This document shows positions 53,864 through 63,203 of a stretch of 64,000 nucleotides of DNA, in pieces. The stretch is from Chitinophagaceae bacterium IBVUCB2. Its GTDB lineage: Bacteria; Bacteroidota; Bacteroidia; Chitinophagales; Chitinophagaceae. The first letter of the stretch is position 1, and the number at the start of each line of letters is the position of its first letter. The translations under genes and the position numbers were made by a program. Under the pieces are notes generated by a model. That model was not told where the DNA came from. It saw nothing but the letters and a program-made list of their open reading frames with translations, and did not search any database. Location of the stretch: NCBI GenBank assembly GCA_002127295.1, contig NFUV01000001.1:310001-374000 (forward strand), written 5' to 3'.

Positions 53864-53896
53864 TAAAAAAAGCCCCAGAAGTTCTGGGGCTTTTTT
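53864..53896. terminator. Bidirectional terminator between Bax-inhibitor gene and tRNA-Arg
   Basis: Stem AAAAAAGCCCCAGAA / TTCTGGGGCTTTTTT, T-rich on both strands. It directly abuts the 3' end of the tRNA on minus. Confidence 0.85.
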
Positions 53897-53897
53897 G

Positions 53898-53971
53898 TGA
53901 CCGCGTCAGGATTCAAACCTGAAACCTTCTGATCCGTAGTCAGATGCTCTATTCAGTTGAGCTACGCAGCC
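53898..53971 (-). tRNA. tRNA-Arg(ACG)
   Basis: 74-base cloverleaf on minus. Acceptor GGCTGCG pairs with CGCGGTC (two G-U pairs). D-stem GCTC/GAGC, anticodon stem TCTGA/TCAGA with loop CTACGGA (anticodon ACG), and T-stem TCAGG/CCTGA with loop TTTGAAT. The discriminator is A. CCA is not encoded (the next bases are CAA), so it is added later. ACG in arginine tRNAs is normally edited to ICG. Confidence 0.93.
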
Positions 53972-54040
53972 ATCCAATTTTGAGATTGGACGGCAAATAT
54001 AGGGCAAAAAAAGTAACCTGAAAAACGTAGTGGATACTTC

Positions 54041-57000
54041 TTATTTATTCCTCCAATTGGGTATATACTTATCCAGCAAATCCTGGAAATCTTTAAATCC
54101 CATCAAGCCTGACAAATCAGGGTCAGTCAAAAGATTGTCTACATTTTTGTAGCCCCGTTCGTAAGCCTGTTTCAAGTAAGTAATCGCTGGTGCAGGTTTA
54201 TTATTTAGCGCATAGCTGCAAGCTAATTGGTAATAAGTTTTGCCTTTCGTCGGGTCGTTTCGAATTGCTTTTTCTAAATATTCAATTGCCAATGTATACC
54301 TGGCCATTGAATGATACACTAACCCAAGGTTAAGCGAAGTATTATGCGAACTTGGATCAAGCCTTTCCGCCTTACTTAAATAGATCAATGCGGAATCATT
54401 CATCTCTATTTTCATATAAATAGATCCGGTTTCTGTATACGCATTAGTATAGTTCGGATCAGCCTGTATAGCTCGTTTGAAATAAAATATTGCCGAATCA
54501 TATAGTTTAATATCGTCGAAGAAACTACCAATAGCAAAATAGGCTTGGGGACCCGGGTCTGTTCTTTTAAATAGTTGTTTTTTAAAATAAAAGGCAGCCG
54601 AATCATACTGCTTTTGTTGCCTGAAAACATTTGAAATATTAGACCAGATTATTGGATTCTCACTATCCAGTCGCATTGCTTTTTGCAAACTAACCTTTGC
54701 AGAGTCATACATCTTCATTCCAAGGAAAACAAGTCCCATATTACTCATGTATTGAGAATTAAATGGATCTTTTTGCACAGCTTTCCGGATATACCAACGG
54801 GCAGAATCATATCTTTTCTGTGAATAGAATGCCATTCCCATATCATTCATAAAGGATGAACTATTCACATCCAATAAGGATGAACCTTTAAGGAAATTAG
54901 TTACTGAGTCCAGCTGATTTTGCTCCCTGAATATTTTAAGAATATTATTTGATGCAGGTTTATAATCCGGCCTCACATTTAATGCTTTTCTGAAATATAA
55001 TTTAGCCGAATCATAATTCTTTTCTTGTCCATAGATTACTCCCAAATTATTCAATATAGAAGGATTGCCCGGTTCTGCCTTTATTGCCTGTTGAAAATAG
55101 TAATACGTTGAGTCCGGACGTTTAAGTTCTTTATAAACCAAACCAATATTAATTAATGCAAAGGCTGAATATGGATTAGCTTGCAAAGCCCTTTGATAAT
55201 ATAAATTGGCGGAATCGTATTGTTTTAATGCGAAACTTGCCCTGCCAAGATTATTATAGGCTTCTTCATAATTAGGATCAAGCGCCGCTGCCATGCGATA
55301 ATACACTTTGGCAGAATCAAATTCTTTCAGGTCTTTATAAAAATTGCCGATAAATACATTTACAATAGATTTATCCTGGTAATTATCAAAAGCTTTGGAA
55401 TAATAAATCCTGGCAGAATCATACTCCTTTGTTGCAAAGAATGTTTTACTTAAACCGTTATATGAATTAATAAACTTAGGGTTTGCCTGAATACTTTGTT
55501 TAAAATACGGGATCGCTTCGCCATAATTTTTTCTTCCATAATTAACCCATCCAATATTACTACTGGCATAAGGATTGGATGGGTCTAACCGTAGTGCTTT
55601 TTCATAATAGCTAATAGCAGAATCCCCTTTTGACAACGAATAATAATAGTGCCCAAGATCAACATATGCATCCGCATTGTCAGGATCAACATCTATGGAC
55701 TTGTTATAATATTTAATAGCAGAATCAGGACGATTCAATGTTTTGTATGCAAATGCTAATGTCACATATGGATACCTCCACTTAGGCGCTGCTATGATTG
55801 CTTTCTTAGCATAAAAAATTGAACTATCGATCCGGTTATTATCCAGGTGAAGGGAAGAAAGTGTGTTAAGGATATAAGCTGCATTCTTATCGGATGCATA
55901 TGCCGTATAAGCATATTGAAAAGCATTTTTAATGTCGACTAATTTCCTGCTACGACCAAAATAGCCCCGTGCTTTAAAAAAATACATTCTTCCTTCAAGT
56001 GACTTTGCAAATTCAGGATCATCAACACGAATGATTTCAATGGCTTTTTCAAGCATATTTCCTACTTCAAAAAACTCCTGTTGTGCCACTTTTTCCATTC
56101 GGTTAAAGCTGGTCACTACCTCATCAGTTATATCCTCCTCTTCTATCTGTGCCCGTAATTTTTGAATAGAAGAAGCATCCTTACAATCCAGGTAGAGATT
56201 TATTTTACTTTGTGCAAAGTTGATAAACTCAACCGCCAATGTTGACTGCGCATCAATAGTGTAAGAATTCCCCGGAAATTTTTTAGCTAACAAATCATAA
56301 TAATATTCCGCAGACGAAGTGCCAATGAGTTTGCTTTGTTTTACGGCATTATTAAATAAATTGTACGTCTCTATTAATATGGTATCGGCAGGGCCAAACT
56401 TTGCCAGGCCCCTGCTTTTGAACTTTCCACCTGAGATGGCTGAATTACCCGGCCCCTTGGACTGCAATTTTTTATTTTGTAACCATTTTCTCAAATACTC
56501 CGGGTCAACAATACTTACAACCTGGCTATTATTTTCGGTACAACAAAAAACCGGGTCTTGTTTTCTTTTAAACTGTTGCTGCGCTATTACAGGTACATTT
56601 CTATCTACATATTTTTTTATCTCTTCCACGGTAATTTTATTATCAACCGTACCCATTGAATCTGCCATGCCACTTAATCCATCAATAAGATAATAAGTGA
56701 ATAAACCGTGTCCATTACCGATAGTTGCGTCTTCCAGCGACTCTTGCCCGGCGCCGGTGGCCAGCATGATGATCTCACCTACTCTTTTTTCTGAAATCGC
56801 TGAATTTAAGAAACCTTGTCCTTCTGTTCCGCCAGGTAGTTCGCCACTTCTACAGGCATCCATGATGAAATAAACTTCAACTCCTTTTGCTGTTTCTTTA
56901 GCAATTTTTAGTTTAAGATTATACAATTGCACAGCACCTCCTACCAAATAATTGTTTTTATCTCCCGCCGGATTGCAGTCATATGTCAGGTAAAAAAACT

Positions 57001-57385
57001 GTTCCTCATCGATAGCATCGCCATGGCCAGCCAGGTAAATAAAAAGCCGATCCCCTTTTTGCAGCTTTTTTACTTTAAGCCAGTTAAACCCTTTGGTATA
57101 GAAATTTGCCAGCGTAGCCTGCTCATTGAGCAAGGTGTAAATGTTATCTTCTGAAAGTTTACCACCCCCGGGAGACTTGAGATAATCCCTAAACATTTCG
57201 GCGTCTTTATCTGCAAATGACAACGGCTTTACATATTTGTAGGAGGATATGCCCATGATCATGGCAAAAGTCTGAGGGCCTGCAATGGTAGTATCTCTTG
57301 GTTTTGGCGGGGCTTGTGCTATAATAGCATTTGCTGATGCCAGAAATAAAAGGCATACAATAAGTATGGATAAGGAAATTCGCAT
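54041..57385 (-). CDS. Secreted caspase-like peptidase with a long TPR array
   Basis: 1114 residues. Signal peptide (1-24). The caspase (peptidase C14) domain at about 36-280 has FIYLAGHGD with His121 and YFIMDACRSGELPGG with Cys178, the catalytic dyad, plus acidic residues typical of metacaspase-like folds. A linker of helices follows (about 310-510). The C-terminus holds about 17 TPR-like repeats from about residue 495, each with a YDSAxxYY signature, ending in LMGFKDFQDLLDKYIP. TPRs bind partner proteins, so the peptidase is likely controlled by or targeted to a partner. A consensus-like promoter lies upstream. It is divergent from the CHASE2 and FecR-like genes. Confidence 0.93.
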   Translation of the reverse strand: MRISLSILIVCLLFLASANAIIAQAPPKPRDTTIAGPQTFAMIMGISSYKYVKPLSFADKDAEMFRDYLKSPGGGKLSEDNIYTLLNEQATLANFYTKGFNWLKVKKLQKGDRLFIYLAGHGDAIDEEQFFYLTYDCNPAGDKNNYLVGGAVQLYNLKLKIAKETAKGVEVYFIMDACRSGELPGGTEGQGFLNSAISEKRVGEIIMLATGAGQESLEDATIGNGHGLFTYYLIDGLSGMADSMGTVDNKITVEEIKKYVDRNVPVIAQQQFKRKQDPVFCCTENNSQVVSIVDPEYLRKWLQNKKLQSKGPGNSAISGGKFKSRGLAKFGPADTILIETYNLFNNAVKQSKLIGTSSAEYYYDLLAKKFPGNSYTIDAQSTLAVEFINFAQSKINLYLDCKDASSIQKLRAQIEEEDITDEVVTSFNRMEKVAQQEFFEVGNMLEKAIEIIRVDDPEFAKSLEGRMYFFKARGYFGRSRKLVDIKNAFQYAYTAYASDKNAAYILNTLSSLHLDNNRIDSSIFYAKKAIIAAPKWRYPYVTLAFAYKTLNRPDSAIKYYNKSIDVDPDNADAYVDLGHYYYSLSKGDSAISYYEKALRLDPSNPYASSNIGWVNYGRKNYGEAIPYFKQSIQANPKFINSYNGLSKTFFATKEYDSARIYYSKAFDNYQDKSIVNVFIGNFYKDLKEFDSAKVYYRMAAALDPNYEEAYNNLGRASFALKQYDSANLYYQRALQANPYSAFALINIGLVYKELKRPDSTYYYFQQAIKAEPGNPSILNNLGVIYGQEKNYDSAKLYFRKALNVRPDYKPASNNILKIFREQNQLDSVTNFLKGSSLLDVNSSSFMNDMGMAFYSQKRYDSARWYIRKAVQKDPFNSQYMSNMGLVFLGMKMYDSAKVSLQKAMRLDSENPIIWSNISNVFRQQKQYDSAAFYFKKQLFKRTDPGPQAYFAIGSFFDDIKLYDSAIFYFKRAIQADPNYTNAYTETGSIYMKIEMNDSALIYLSKAERLDPSSHNTSLNLGLVYHSMARYTLAIEYLEKAIRNDPTKGKTYYQLACSYALNNKPAPAITYLKQAYERGYKNVDNLLTDPDLSGLMGFKDFQDLLDKYIPNWRNK

Positions 57386-57413
57386 AAATTAGACCTACTA
57401 AAATACGGATTTA

Positions 57414-57444
57414 CAAAGGAATGTCAACTTTTGCGACAAGCAAA
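57414..57444 (-). promoter_or_regulatory. Promoter of the caspase-TPR gene
   Basis: On minus: TTTG (57441-57444), 19-base spacer, TTCCTTTG (57414-57421), which is one base off TAnnTTTG. It lies 29 bases before the start codon. Confidence 0.5.
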
Positions 57445-57571
57445 ATACCTGCGGACTCAATTAATAAGGATTGCTATGTAAGAGATTGAGTTAAAATACT
57501 GTAAAGTTGCAACCAGTAGGACCATAACCAAATCATAACAATTAACCAACAACCAGCACACCACCACCTGC

Positions 57572-58819
57572 ATGAAAAAGCCATTGCATAAGCACATCGG
57601 CGGTCAAGCCAAAAAAGTAGGCAGCCATTTTACCAAATACCTGTACGAAAGGGACACTATTTTTGCGACCATTTGGGTGTTTCTGTTTATTGTAGTACTG
57701 GGTTCTATTCCACTTAACCTTGGTGTTATCAATCCTATTAAACTGAGTTTGAAAGATTTCGATTCCAATGACCTTAGCTATTCAAAACTGGGGAAAGGAT
57801 CTGATACCAAAATGGACTCCAACATCGTAATAGTCAATATAGGCTATGCAGATAGAGAAGTTCTATCCATGATGATTGATAAAGCAGCAACCATGAAGCC
57901 TAAAGTAATGGCATTAGATGCTTACTTTTCCGGGCCAAGAGAGCCACACCAGGATTCACTATTATCGGAAACGTTCCAAAAGAATAAGAACCTCATAGTC
58001 GCAACAGTATTGAATTTAAGTGGAGAAGATGGCGACACAGTCTCGCTTACAGGCAATTATATTAATACCGCTTCGAAATATGCTTTTGTAAATATTTTCA
58101 ACGACTCCCTATCTACAATTCGTTCTTACGAACCATTTTTCGACGATTATGCCAAAAAAAGGTACAAATCTTTTTCTTCCGCGGTAGTTGAAGCATATGA
58201 CCCGGCGGCTTACAAAAAATTAGAAAAAAAAGGCACCAGCAAGGTTATCATCAATTATTCCCGCAACTTAAAGAAATACCAGCTTATTGAGTATGAAGAC
58301 TTATTAGCAGACAATGTAGCAAGTTCTGCAATTGAGGGAAAAATTGTACTGTTTGGTTATATCAACGAAGATCCTAACGATATATCGGATAAGAAATTTA
58401 CTCCCATGAACAGCAGGTATTATGGGAAATCAATTCCAGACATGAATGGGATTGTAGTTCATGCCAATATTATTTCTATGGCATTGGAAGATAACTACAT
58501 AAAAAAGTTACCTTCGTGGGCAAATCTGCTTATCGCAGTGCTTGTGTGTTGGTTACACATGTCTTTTTTCGTCCGTTATTACCTTGAAAGCCATATCTGG
58601 TTCCATTTAGTAGCAAAAATCGCCCAGGTTGCCTCCGCAATATTTTTTGTATGGCTAGGCATCTATTTGTTTGATAAGTATCGTCTAAAGGTAGACCTTA
58701 AGTTAAGTTTATTGGTTATTGTGCTGGCAGTGGATGTGATATATTTTTACGAAGCATGGGCTGTATGGATGCATAAAAAATTTAATTATAAAACGGTGTT
58801 TAAACCGCACCACCATTAA
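57572..58819 (+). CDS. CHASE2-domain membrane protein without output domain
   Basis: 415 residues. One transmembrane helix near the N-terminus (about 33-52), then a large extracytoplasmic CHASE2 domain (about 60-305): IVIVNIGYADREVLSMMIDKAATMKPKVMALDAYFSGPREPHQDSLL, later SAIEGKIVLFGYINEDPN and SRYYGKSIPDMNGIVVHANIISMALED. Three helices follow (about 310-395), the standard end of CHASE2. A kinase, cyclase or other effector usually follows CHASE2; here only a short tail (HKKFNYKTVFKPHHH) is present. The sensor must signal through partners. The FecR-like gene starts 43 bases downstream. Confidence 0.9.
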   Translation: MKKPLHKHIGGQAKKVGSHFTKYLYERDTIFATIWVFLFIVVLGSIPLNLGVINPIKLSLKDFDSNDLSYSKLGKGSDTKMDSNIVIVNIGYADREVLSMMIDKAATMKPKVMALDAYFSGPREPHQDSLLSETFQKNKNLIVATVLNLSGEDGDTVSLTGNYINTASKYAFVNIFNDSLSTIRSYEPFFDDYAKKRYKSFSSAVVEAYDPAAYKKLEKKGTSKVIINYSRNLKKYQLIEYEDLLADNVASSAIEGKIVLFGYINEDPNDISDKKFTPMNSRYYGKSIPDMNGIVVHANIISMALEDNYIKKLPSWANLLIAVLVCWLHMSFFVRYYLESHIWFHLVAKIAQVASAIFFVWLGIYLFDKYRLKVDLKLSLLVIVLAVDVIYFYEAWAVWMHKKFNYKTVFKPHHH

Positions 58820-58862
58820 AATAACCATTCAAAATTCGAACACAAACCTTAAACCTCAAAAG

Positions 58863-59768
58863 ATGAAAAAGTATCTATTCCTTATCCTCCTTTTCTGTAG
58901 CGCCGTCGCAGTTTCCGGGCAGGGCAACAGTTTTTTGTTGTACAGCTTTAAAGGAAATGTTTCTGTGGTAGAAAACAAAGTAGAAAGCAAGGCAAAAGTT
59001 GGCAAAACACTTACAAGCACCGCCACTATTAAAGTTCCCGCTGGTTCTGCAGTTACGTTAATTTGTAATGAAGCAGCTATGTTTACTATTGGTAAACCCG
59101 GCACTTATGCATTAACTATGTTTGGCGATTCTTGCCGTGTAAGCAGCAATTCTGTAAGTGCCAATTATGTAAAATATGTGTGGGCGCAAATGACAAAACC
59201 AAGTGGTTCTGCAGGCAGTAATCGCAAAGCTTATATGAATACTGTTGGTGCTGTAAGCCGTAATATCAATAACGTTTGGATTGATACCCGCCTTGATACC
59301 GTTAACTACTCCGGATTGGTAAATGATTTCCCGTTATCATGGAAATCTTACGCAGATGCTAAAGAGTTTGAATTTTTGCTATATAATACTGACAATATAA
59401 GTGCTCCTTTCTTTACAACTTATGTTTCAAAATTAAAAATCCCGGTTAAGGATTTTTCAAAAAAGATTAAGCCTGGAACCAGTTATTTCTGGACAGCTGC
59501 CATCAAAGGTGAAGTAAATGAAGAGCTGAAAATATTTAATTATGTTTCCAAAGAAACATTTGCCGTAATTCTTGATAACATTAAAAAGCAAGGTGCTGCA
59601 TTTGAAGCGCCGGCTGAACAGGCATACCGTATTGGTTTTATGCTGGAAGATGCACACTACCTGGCAGAAGCACTGGAATACTACAACAAAGCCGCTGCAC
59701 TTGATACAGCTAATGCTTTGTACAGAACTACATTAATGTCTTTCAAAAAAGATTACGAAATAAAATAA
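58863..59768 (+). CDS. Exported FecR-like protein with C-terminal TPR motif
   Basis: 301 residues with a signal peptide (1-20). Residues about 25-85 read LYSFKGNVSVVENKVESKAKVGKTLTSTATIKVPAGSAVTLICNEA, which resembles the FecR beta domain (value, charge, scale and polymer-forming turns). The middle is unassigned. The end (LEDAHYLAEALEYYNKAAALDTANALYRTTLM) is a TPR-like helix pair. It may be a periplasmic adapter for the CHASE2 protein or the caspase-TPR protein (inference). It is followed by its own terminator. Confidence 0.7.
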   Translation: MKKYLFLILLFCSAVAVSGQGNSFLLYSFKGNVSVVENKVESKAKVGKTLTSTATIKVPAGSAVTLICNEAAMFTIGKPGTYALTMFGDSCRVSSNSVSANYVKYVWAQMTKPSGSAGSNRKAYMNTVGAVSRNINNVWIDTRLDTVNYSGLVNDFPLSWKSYADAKEFEFLLYNTDNISAPFFTTYVSKLKIPVKDFSKKIKPGTSYFWTAAIKGEVNEELKIFNYVSKETFAVILDNIKKQGAAFEAPAEQAYRIGFMLEDAHYLAEALEYYNKAAALDTANALYRTTLMSFKKDYEIK

Positions 59769-59794
59769 ACCGTTAAAACGGGAGATCCTTATTC

Positions 59795-59822
59795 AATCCC
59801 GCCAAATGGCGGGATTTTTTAT
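59795..59822 (+). terminator. Terminator after the CHASE2/FecR-like operon
   Basis: Stem AATCCCGCC / GGCGGGATT with loop AAAT and a T run. Confidence 0.85.
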
Positions 59823-59886
59823 TTATGTATGGTGATTAAAATATGTATGGTTTGCTTAGTTTTATTGCCTGATAATAAAAAAAATC

Positions 59887-61200
59887 ATGAAGAAAATTAT
59901 TGTAAATGCTTTTTTATTGCTTGCTGTTACAACACAGGCGCAGATGAAAGCAGGTGATGTAAAATCATTCACCCTGAAAAACGGGATGAAATTTTTAGTA
60001 GTGGAAGACAATTCCATTCCCAATGCCAACATGTATCTTTTTTATAAAGTAGGCAGCCGGAACGAATACCAGGGTATTACTGGCCTATCACATTTTTTTG
60101 AACACATGATGTTCAATGGTGCAAAAAAATATGGCCCTAAAATGTTTGACCAAACAATGGAGTTTAATGGTGGCGCCAACAATGCTTACACCAGGGAAGA
60201 TGTAACCGTTTATACCAATTGGTTCCCTTCTTCCGCTACGGAAGTAATTTTTGACCTGGAAGGTGACCGTATTTCCAGCTTAAGCATTGATCCTAAAATC
60301 GTAGAAAGTGAAAGAGGAGTTGTATTAAGCGAAAGAAGTACAGGCTTGGAAAATTCTCCGTGGCAATTACTATTTCAAACCGCACAGGGAGTTGCTTTTT
60401 TAGAGCATCCTTACCATTGGCCCGTTATAGGTTATGAGGATGATATGAAAAACTGGAAGCAGGAAGACCTGGAGAGATATTTTAAAATGTACTATGCCCC
60501 GAATAATTGTGTAACAGTTATTTCCGGCAACGTAAAATTTGATGAAATTAAAAAGTTAGCCGAAAAATATATTGAGCCGATCCCGGCACAACCAGAACCA
60601 CCAAAAATCAATATAGTAGAACCACCTCAAACCGGCGAAAGAAGAGTGATGATGCAAAAAGATGTTGCTACTCCTTACCTCGGTATTGCCTGGCATGTAC
60701 CTAACGCAAAGCATGAGGACTATTATGCTTTGACTATCCTTAGTGATATTCTTGCCAGCGGACGTTCATCAAGATTATACAGCTCATTGGTTGATAAACA
60801 ACAATTAGCCACACAAATATTTACAAACTTTGGAGAGAGCTTCGATCCTACCCTCTTTATTATTGCAGCTGTAGCAGCTAAAAACGTAAATGAAGCTGAC
60901 CTGGAAAAAGCTATTTATGAAGAAGTGGAAAAAATAAAAAAAGATGGTATTACCGAAACAGAGTTACAAAAAATAAAAAATCAGAAGCTGATGGAGTTTT
61001 ATGGCCAGGTAGAAACCATCAATGGCAAATCCAACAATATTGGTACCTATGAAGTATTCTTCGGTGATTATAAGAAAATGTTTGATGCCCCTGCTGCCTT
61101 TAATAAGGTAACGGCCGATGATATAAAAAGAGTTGCAGCTAAATATTTTACCAAAATCAACCGGACAGTAGGCATACTAAAATCAAATACTGCGGAATAA
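59887..61200 (+). CDS. M16-family zinc peptidase, active subunit
   Basis: 437 residues with a signal peptide (1-19). The inverted zinc motif HFFEH lies at 69-73 in GLSHFFEHMMFNG, and the third ligand Glu is in ESERGVVLSER. The second half carries the non-catalytic M16 domain. These peptidases degrade peptides in the periplasm. The next gene, 19 bases downstream, encodes a partner without the motif, as expected of a two-chain M16 complex. Confidence 0.93.
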   Translation: MKKIIVNAFLLLAVTTQAQMKAGDVKSFTLKNGMKFLVVEDNSIPNANMYLFYKVGSRNEYQGITGLSHFFEHMMFNGAKKYGPKMFDQTMEFNGGANNAYTREDVTVYTNWFPSSATEVIFDLEGDRISSLSIDPKIVESERGVVLSERSTGLENSPWQLLFQTAQGVAFLEHPYHWPVIGYEDDMKNWKQEDLERYFKMYYAPNNCVTVISGNVKFDEIKKLAEKYIEPIPAQPEPPKINIVEPPQTGERRVMMQKDVATPYLGIAWHVPNAKHEDYYALTILSDILASGRSSRLYSSLVDKQQLATQIFTNFGESFDPTLFIIAAVAAKNVNEADLEKAIYEEVEKIKKDGITETELQKIKNQKLMEFYGQVETINGKSNNIGTYEVFFGDYKKMFDAPAAFNKVTADDIKRVAAKYFTKINRTVGILKSNTAE

Positions 61201-61219
61201 ACTACTAAAAGAAATTTTT

Positions 61220-62617
61220 ATGCGATTAATAAATAAACTATTCCTAATAGCTATTACAGTTTGTATGACGGGCCAACTGAATGCACAATCATACAAGTTG
61301 CCACCGTACGAAAAATTTAAATTGAAAAATGGCCTGACTGTTTACCTGATGGAGCAGCATGAAGTGCCTGTTATCAATGTTTCAGTTATTCTTCCGGCAG
61401 GTGCTATTTATGATGGGGAAAAGGCTGGCCTTGCATCATTAACTGCAACGGCTTTAAAACATGGCACAAAAAATTACGATAAAATAAAACTAGACGAAGA
61501 ATTAGATTTTCATGGCGCCTATATCAGCACCTCCGCTTCAAAGGAATCAACAAGTCTTTCTGCAAAAATGGCAGCAAAGGACAAAATTAAAATACTAACT
61601 CTTTTAAAGGAAGTACTGTTAGAGCCATCATTTGATGCAGCAGAGTTTGATAAAGAAAAGAAAAGAACCTTACTGGGCCTGGAGCAACAAAAAGAAAGTC
61701 CCCGTTCGGTAATTGGTTCTTACTTCGACAAGTTCTTATACGGCAACCATGTTTATGGAAATGAAGTACAAGGAAAAATCTCCACCGTTACTCCCTTAAC
61801 TACTGACGATTTAAAAAAATTCTATTCTGAGAATTATCTGCCAGAAGGTTCTGCTATTTCCATTGCCGGAGATTTTAACAAAGCAGAAATGAAAACATTA
61901 ATTACCAATTTATTTTCATCCTGGAAAAAAGGGACAAAACCTCAGGTAAATCTTGCCTCACAGCCGATAGCAAAACCGGCTAAACAACAAGTGTTGCTGG
62001 TTAATAAAGATGATGCTAAAGAAACTACTTTCTATATAGGTGCACCGGGTATTGCCCGCAATAATCCAGATTATGTTTCTATTGATGTGGTTAATACGTT
62101 GTTTGGCGGTCGCTTTACTTCTATGCTTAATGATGAACTTCGGGTAAATACTGGCTTAACATATGGTGCCCGCAGCAGTTTCAATGCCTTGAAAAACGGG
62201 GGATCTTTTGCTATTTCTACTTTTACCGCTGGTAAAACTTCAGAGCAGGCAATCGATAAAGCGTTGGAAGTATTGAATAAATTACATTCAAACGGCATAG
62301 ACGAACAATCACTAACATCAGCAAAGAACTATGTAAAAGGACAATTTCCTCCCCGCTTTGAAACGGCTGGTCAGTTAGCCGGCCTAATGACACAGATGTT
62401 CTGGTATAATTTTGACGAGTCGTTCATTAATAATTTTGAGAAAAACGTAAATGATCTGACGTTAGATAAAGCAAAAACAATCATTGCAAAATATTTCCCT
62501 AAGGACAAATTGCAATTTATATTGGTGGGTAAAGCTGCTGATATAAGAAAGATTGCCGAAAAATATGGCCCTGTTAAAGAAGTTGAAATAAAAGAAGAAG
62601 TGAAAAAAGGATTTTAA
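61220..62617 (+). CDS. M16-family peptidase-like protein, inactive partner
   Basis: 465 residues with a signal peptide (1-22). The fold is that of M16, but the place of HxxEH reads GLASLTATALKHG and lacks the His and Glu ligands. The C-terminal half has TGLTYGARSSFNALKNGGSFAIST with the conserved R/Y region that shapes the active-site pocket. It should pair with the active chain encoded upstream, in the manner of mitochondrial processing peptidase. It is followed by a terminator. Confidence 0.9.
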   Translation: MRLINKLFLIAITVCMTGQLNAQSYKLPPYEKFKLKNGLTVYLMEQHEVPVINVSVILPAGAIYDGEKAGLASLTATALKHGTKNYDKIKLDEELDFHGAYISTSASKESTSLSAKMAAKDKIKILTLLKEVLLEPSFDAAEFDKEKKRTLLGLEQQKESPRSVIGSYFDKFLYGNHVYGNEVQGKISTVTPLTTDDLKKFYSENYLPEGSAISIAGDFNKAEMKTLITNLFSSWKKGTKPQVNLASQPIAKPAKQQVLLVNKDDAKETTFYIGAPGIARNNPDYVSIDVVNTLFGGRFTSMLNDELRVNTGLTYGARSSFNALKNGGSFAISTFTAGKTSEQAIDKALEVLNKLHSNGIDEQSLTSAKNYVKGQFPPRFETAGQLAGLMTQMFWYNFDESFINNFEKNVNDLTLDKAKTIIAKYFPKDKLQFILVGKAADIRKIAEKYGPVKEVEIKEEVKKGF

Positions 62618-62636
62618 TCAATCCTTTGAAAAGATG

Positions 62637-62666
62637 AAACCTCCTGTGTTCAGGAGGTTTTCTTTT
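62637..62666 (+). terminator. Terminator after the M16 pair
   Basis: Perfect stem AAACCTCCTG / CAGGAGGTTT, loop TGTT, tail TCTTTT. Confidence 0.85.
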
Positions 62667-62702
62667 ATAAGTAGTTATTATCTTTAAGCTTATTAGTTAA
62701 AT

Positions 62703-63176
62703 ATGAAAGTTCATCTTTGGAGTATCGGCAAAAATCATGAGCCACATGTAAAATTGGGAATAGAGGATTTTACCAACCGCATATCCAAATACTTTAAAGT
62801 AGAATGGAATATTATTGCGACACCTAAAAATGCAGGCTTACTTAATGAAGCAGACCTGAAGAAAAAAGAAGCTGAGATCATAATGAACTTACTCACAAAA
62901 GATGATTACCTGGTGGCGCTGGATGAACGGGGAAAGCAAATGAGCTCAGAAGCATTGGCTGGTTTTATACAGCAACGGGCAAACGAAAGTATAAAACGGG
63001 TAGTTTTTTTAATTGGCGGAGCTTATGGGATTGATGAAGCCGTTTTAAAAAGAGCTGATTATAAATGGAGCTTGTCGCAGTTGGTTTTCCCACATCAATT
63101 AGTACGATTGATTTTGGCAGAACAGATCTACCGTGCCTGCACTATCCTGCGGAACGAAAAATATCATCATAGCTGA
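62703..63176 (+). CDS. rlmH: 23S rRNA pseudouridine-1915 N3-methyltransferase RlmH
   Basis: 157 residues, the normal size for this SPOUT methyltransferase. VALDERGKQMSSEALAGF, FLIGGAYGIDEAV and the C-terminal knot WSLSQLVFPHQLVRLILAEQIYRAC...KYHHS are diagnostic. It methylates the pseudouridine at position 1915 in helix 69 of 23S rRNA, in the cytoplasm, on assembled ribosomes. It precedes a rhomboid gene by 27 bases. Confidence 0.96.
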   Translation: MKVHLWSIGKNHEPHVKLGIEDFTNRISKYFKVEWNIIATPKNAGLLNEADLKKKEAEIIMNLLTKDDYLVALDERGKQMSSEALAGFIQQRANESIKRVVFLIGGAYGIDEAVLKRADYKWSLSQLVFPHQLVRLILAEQIYRACTILRNEKYHHS

Positions 63177-63203
63177 TTGCCTTAAACAACTTATTTTTAA
63201 AGC

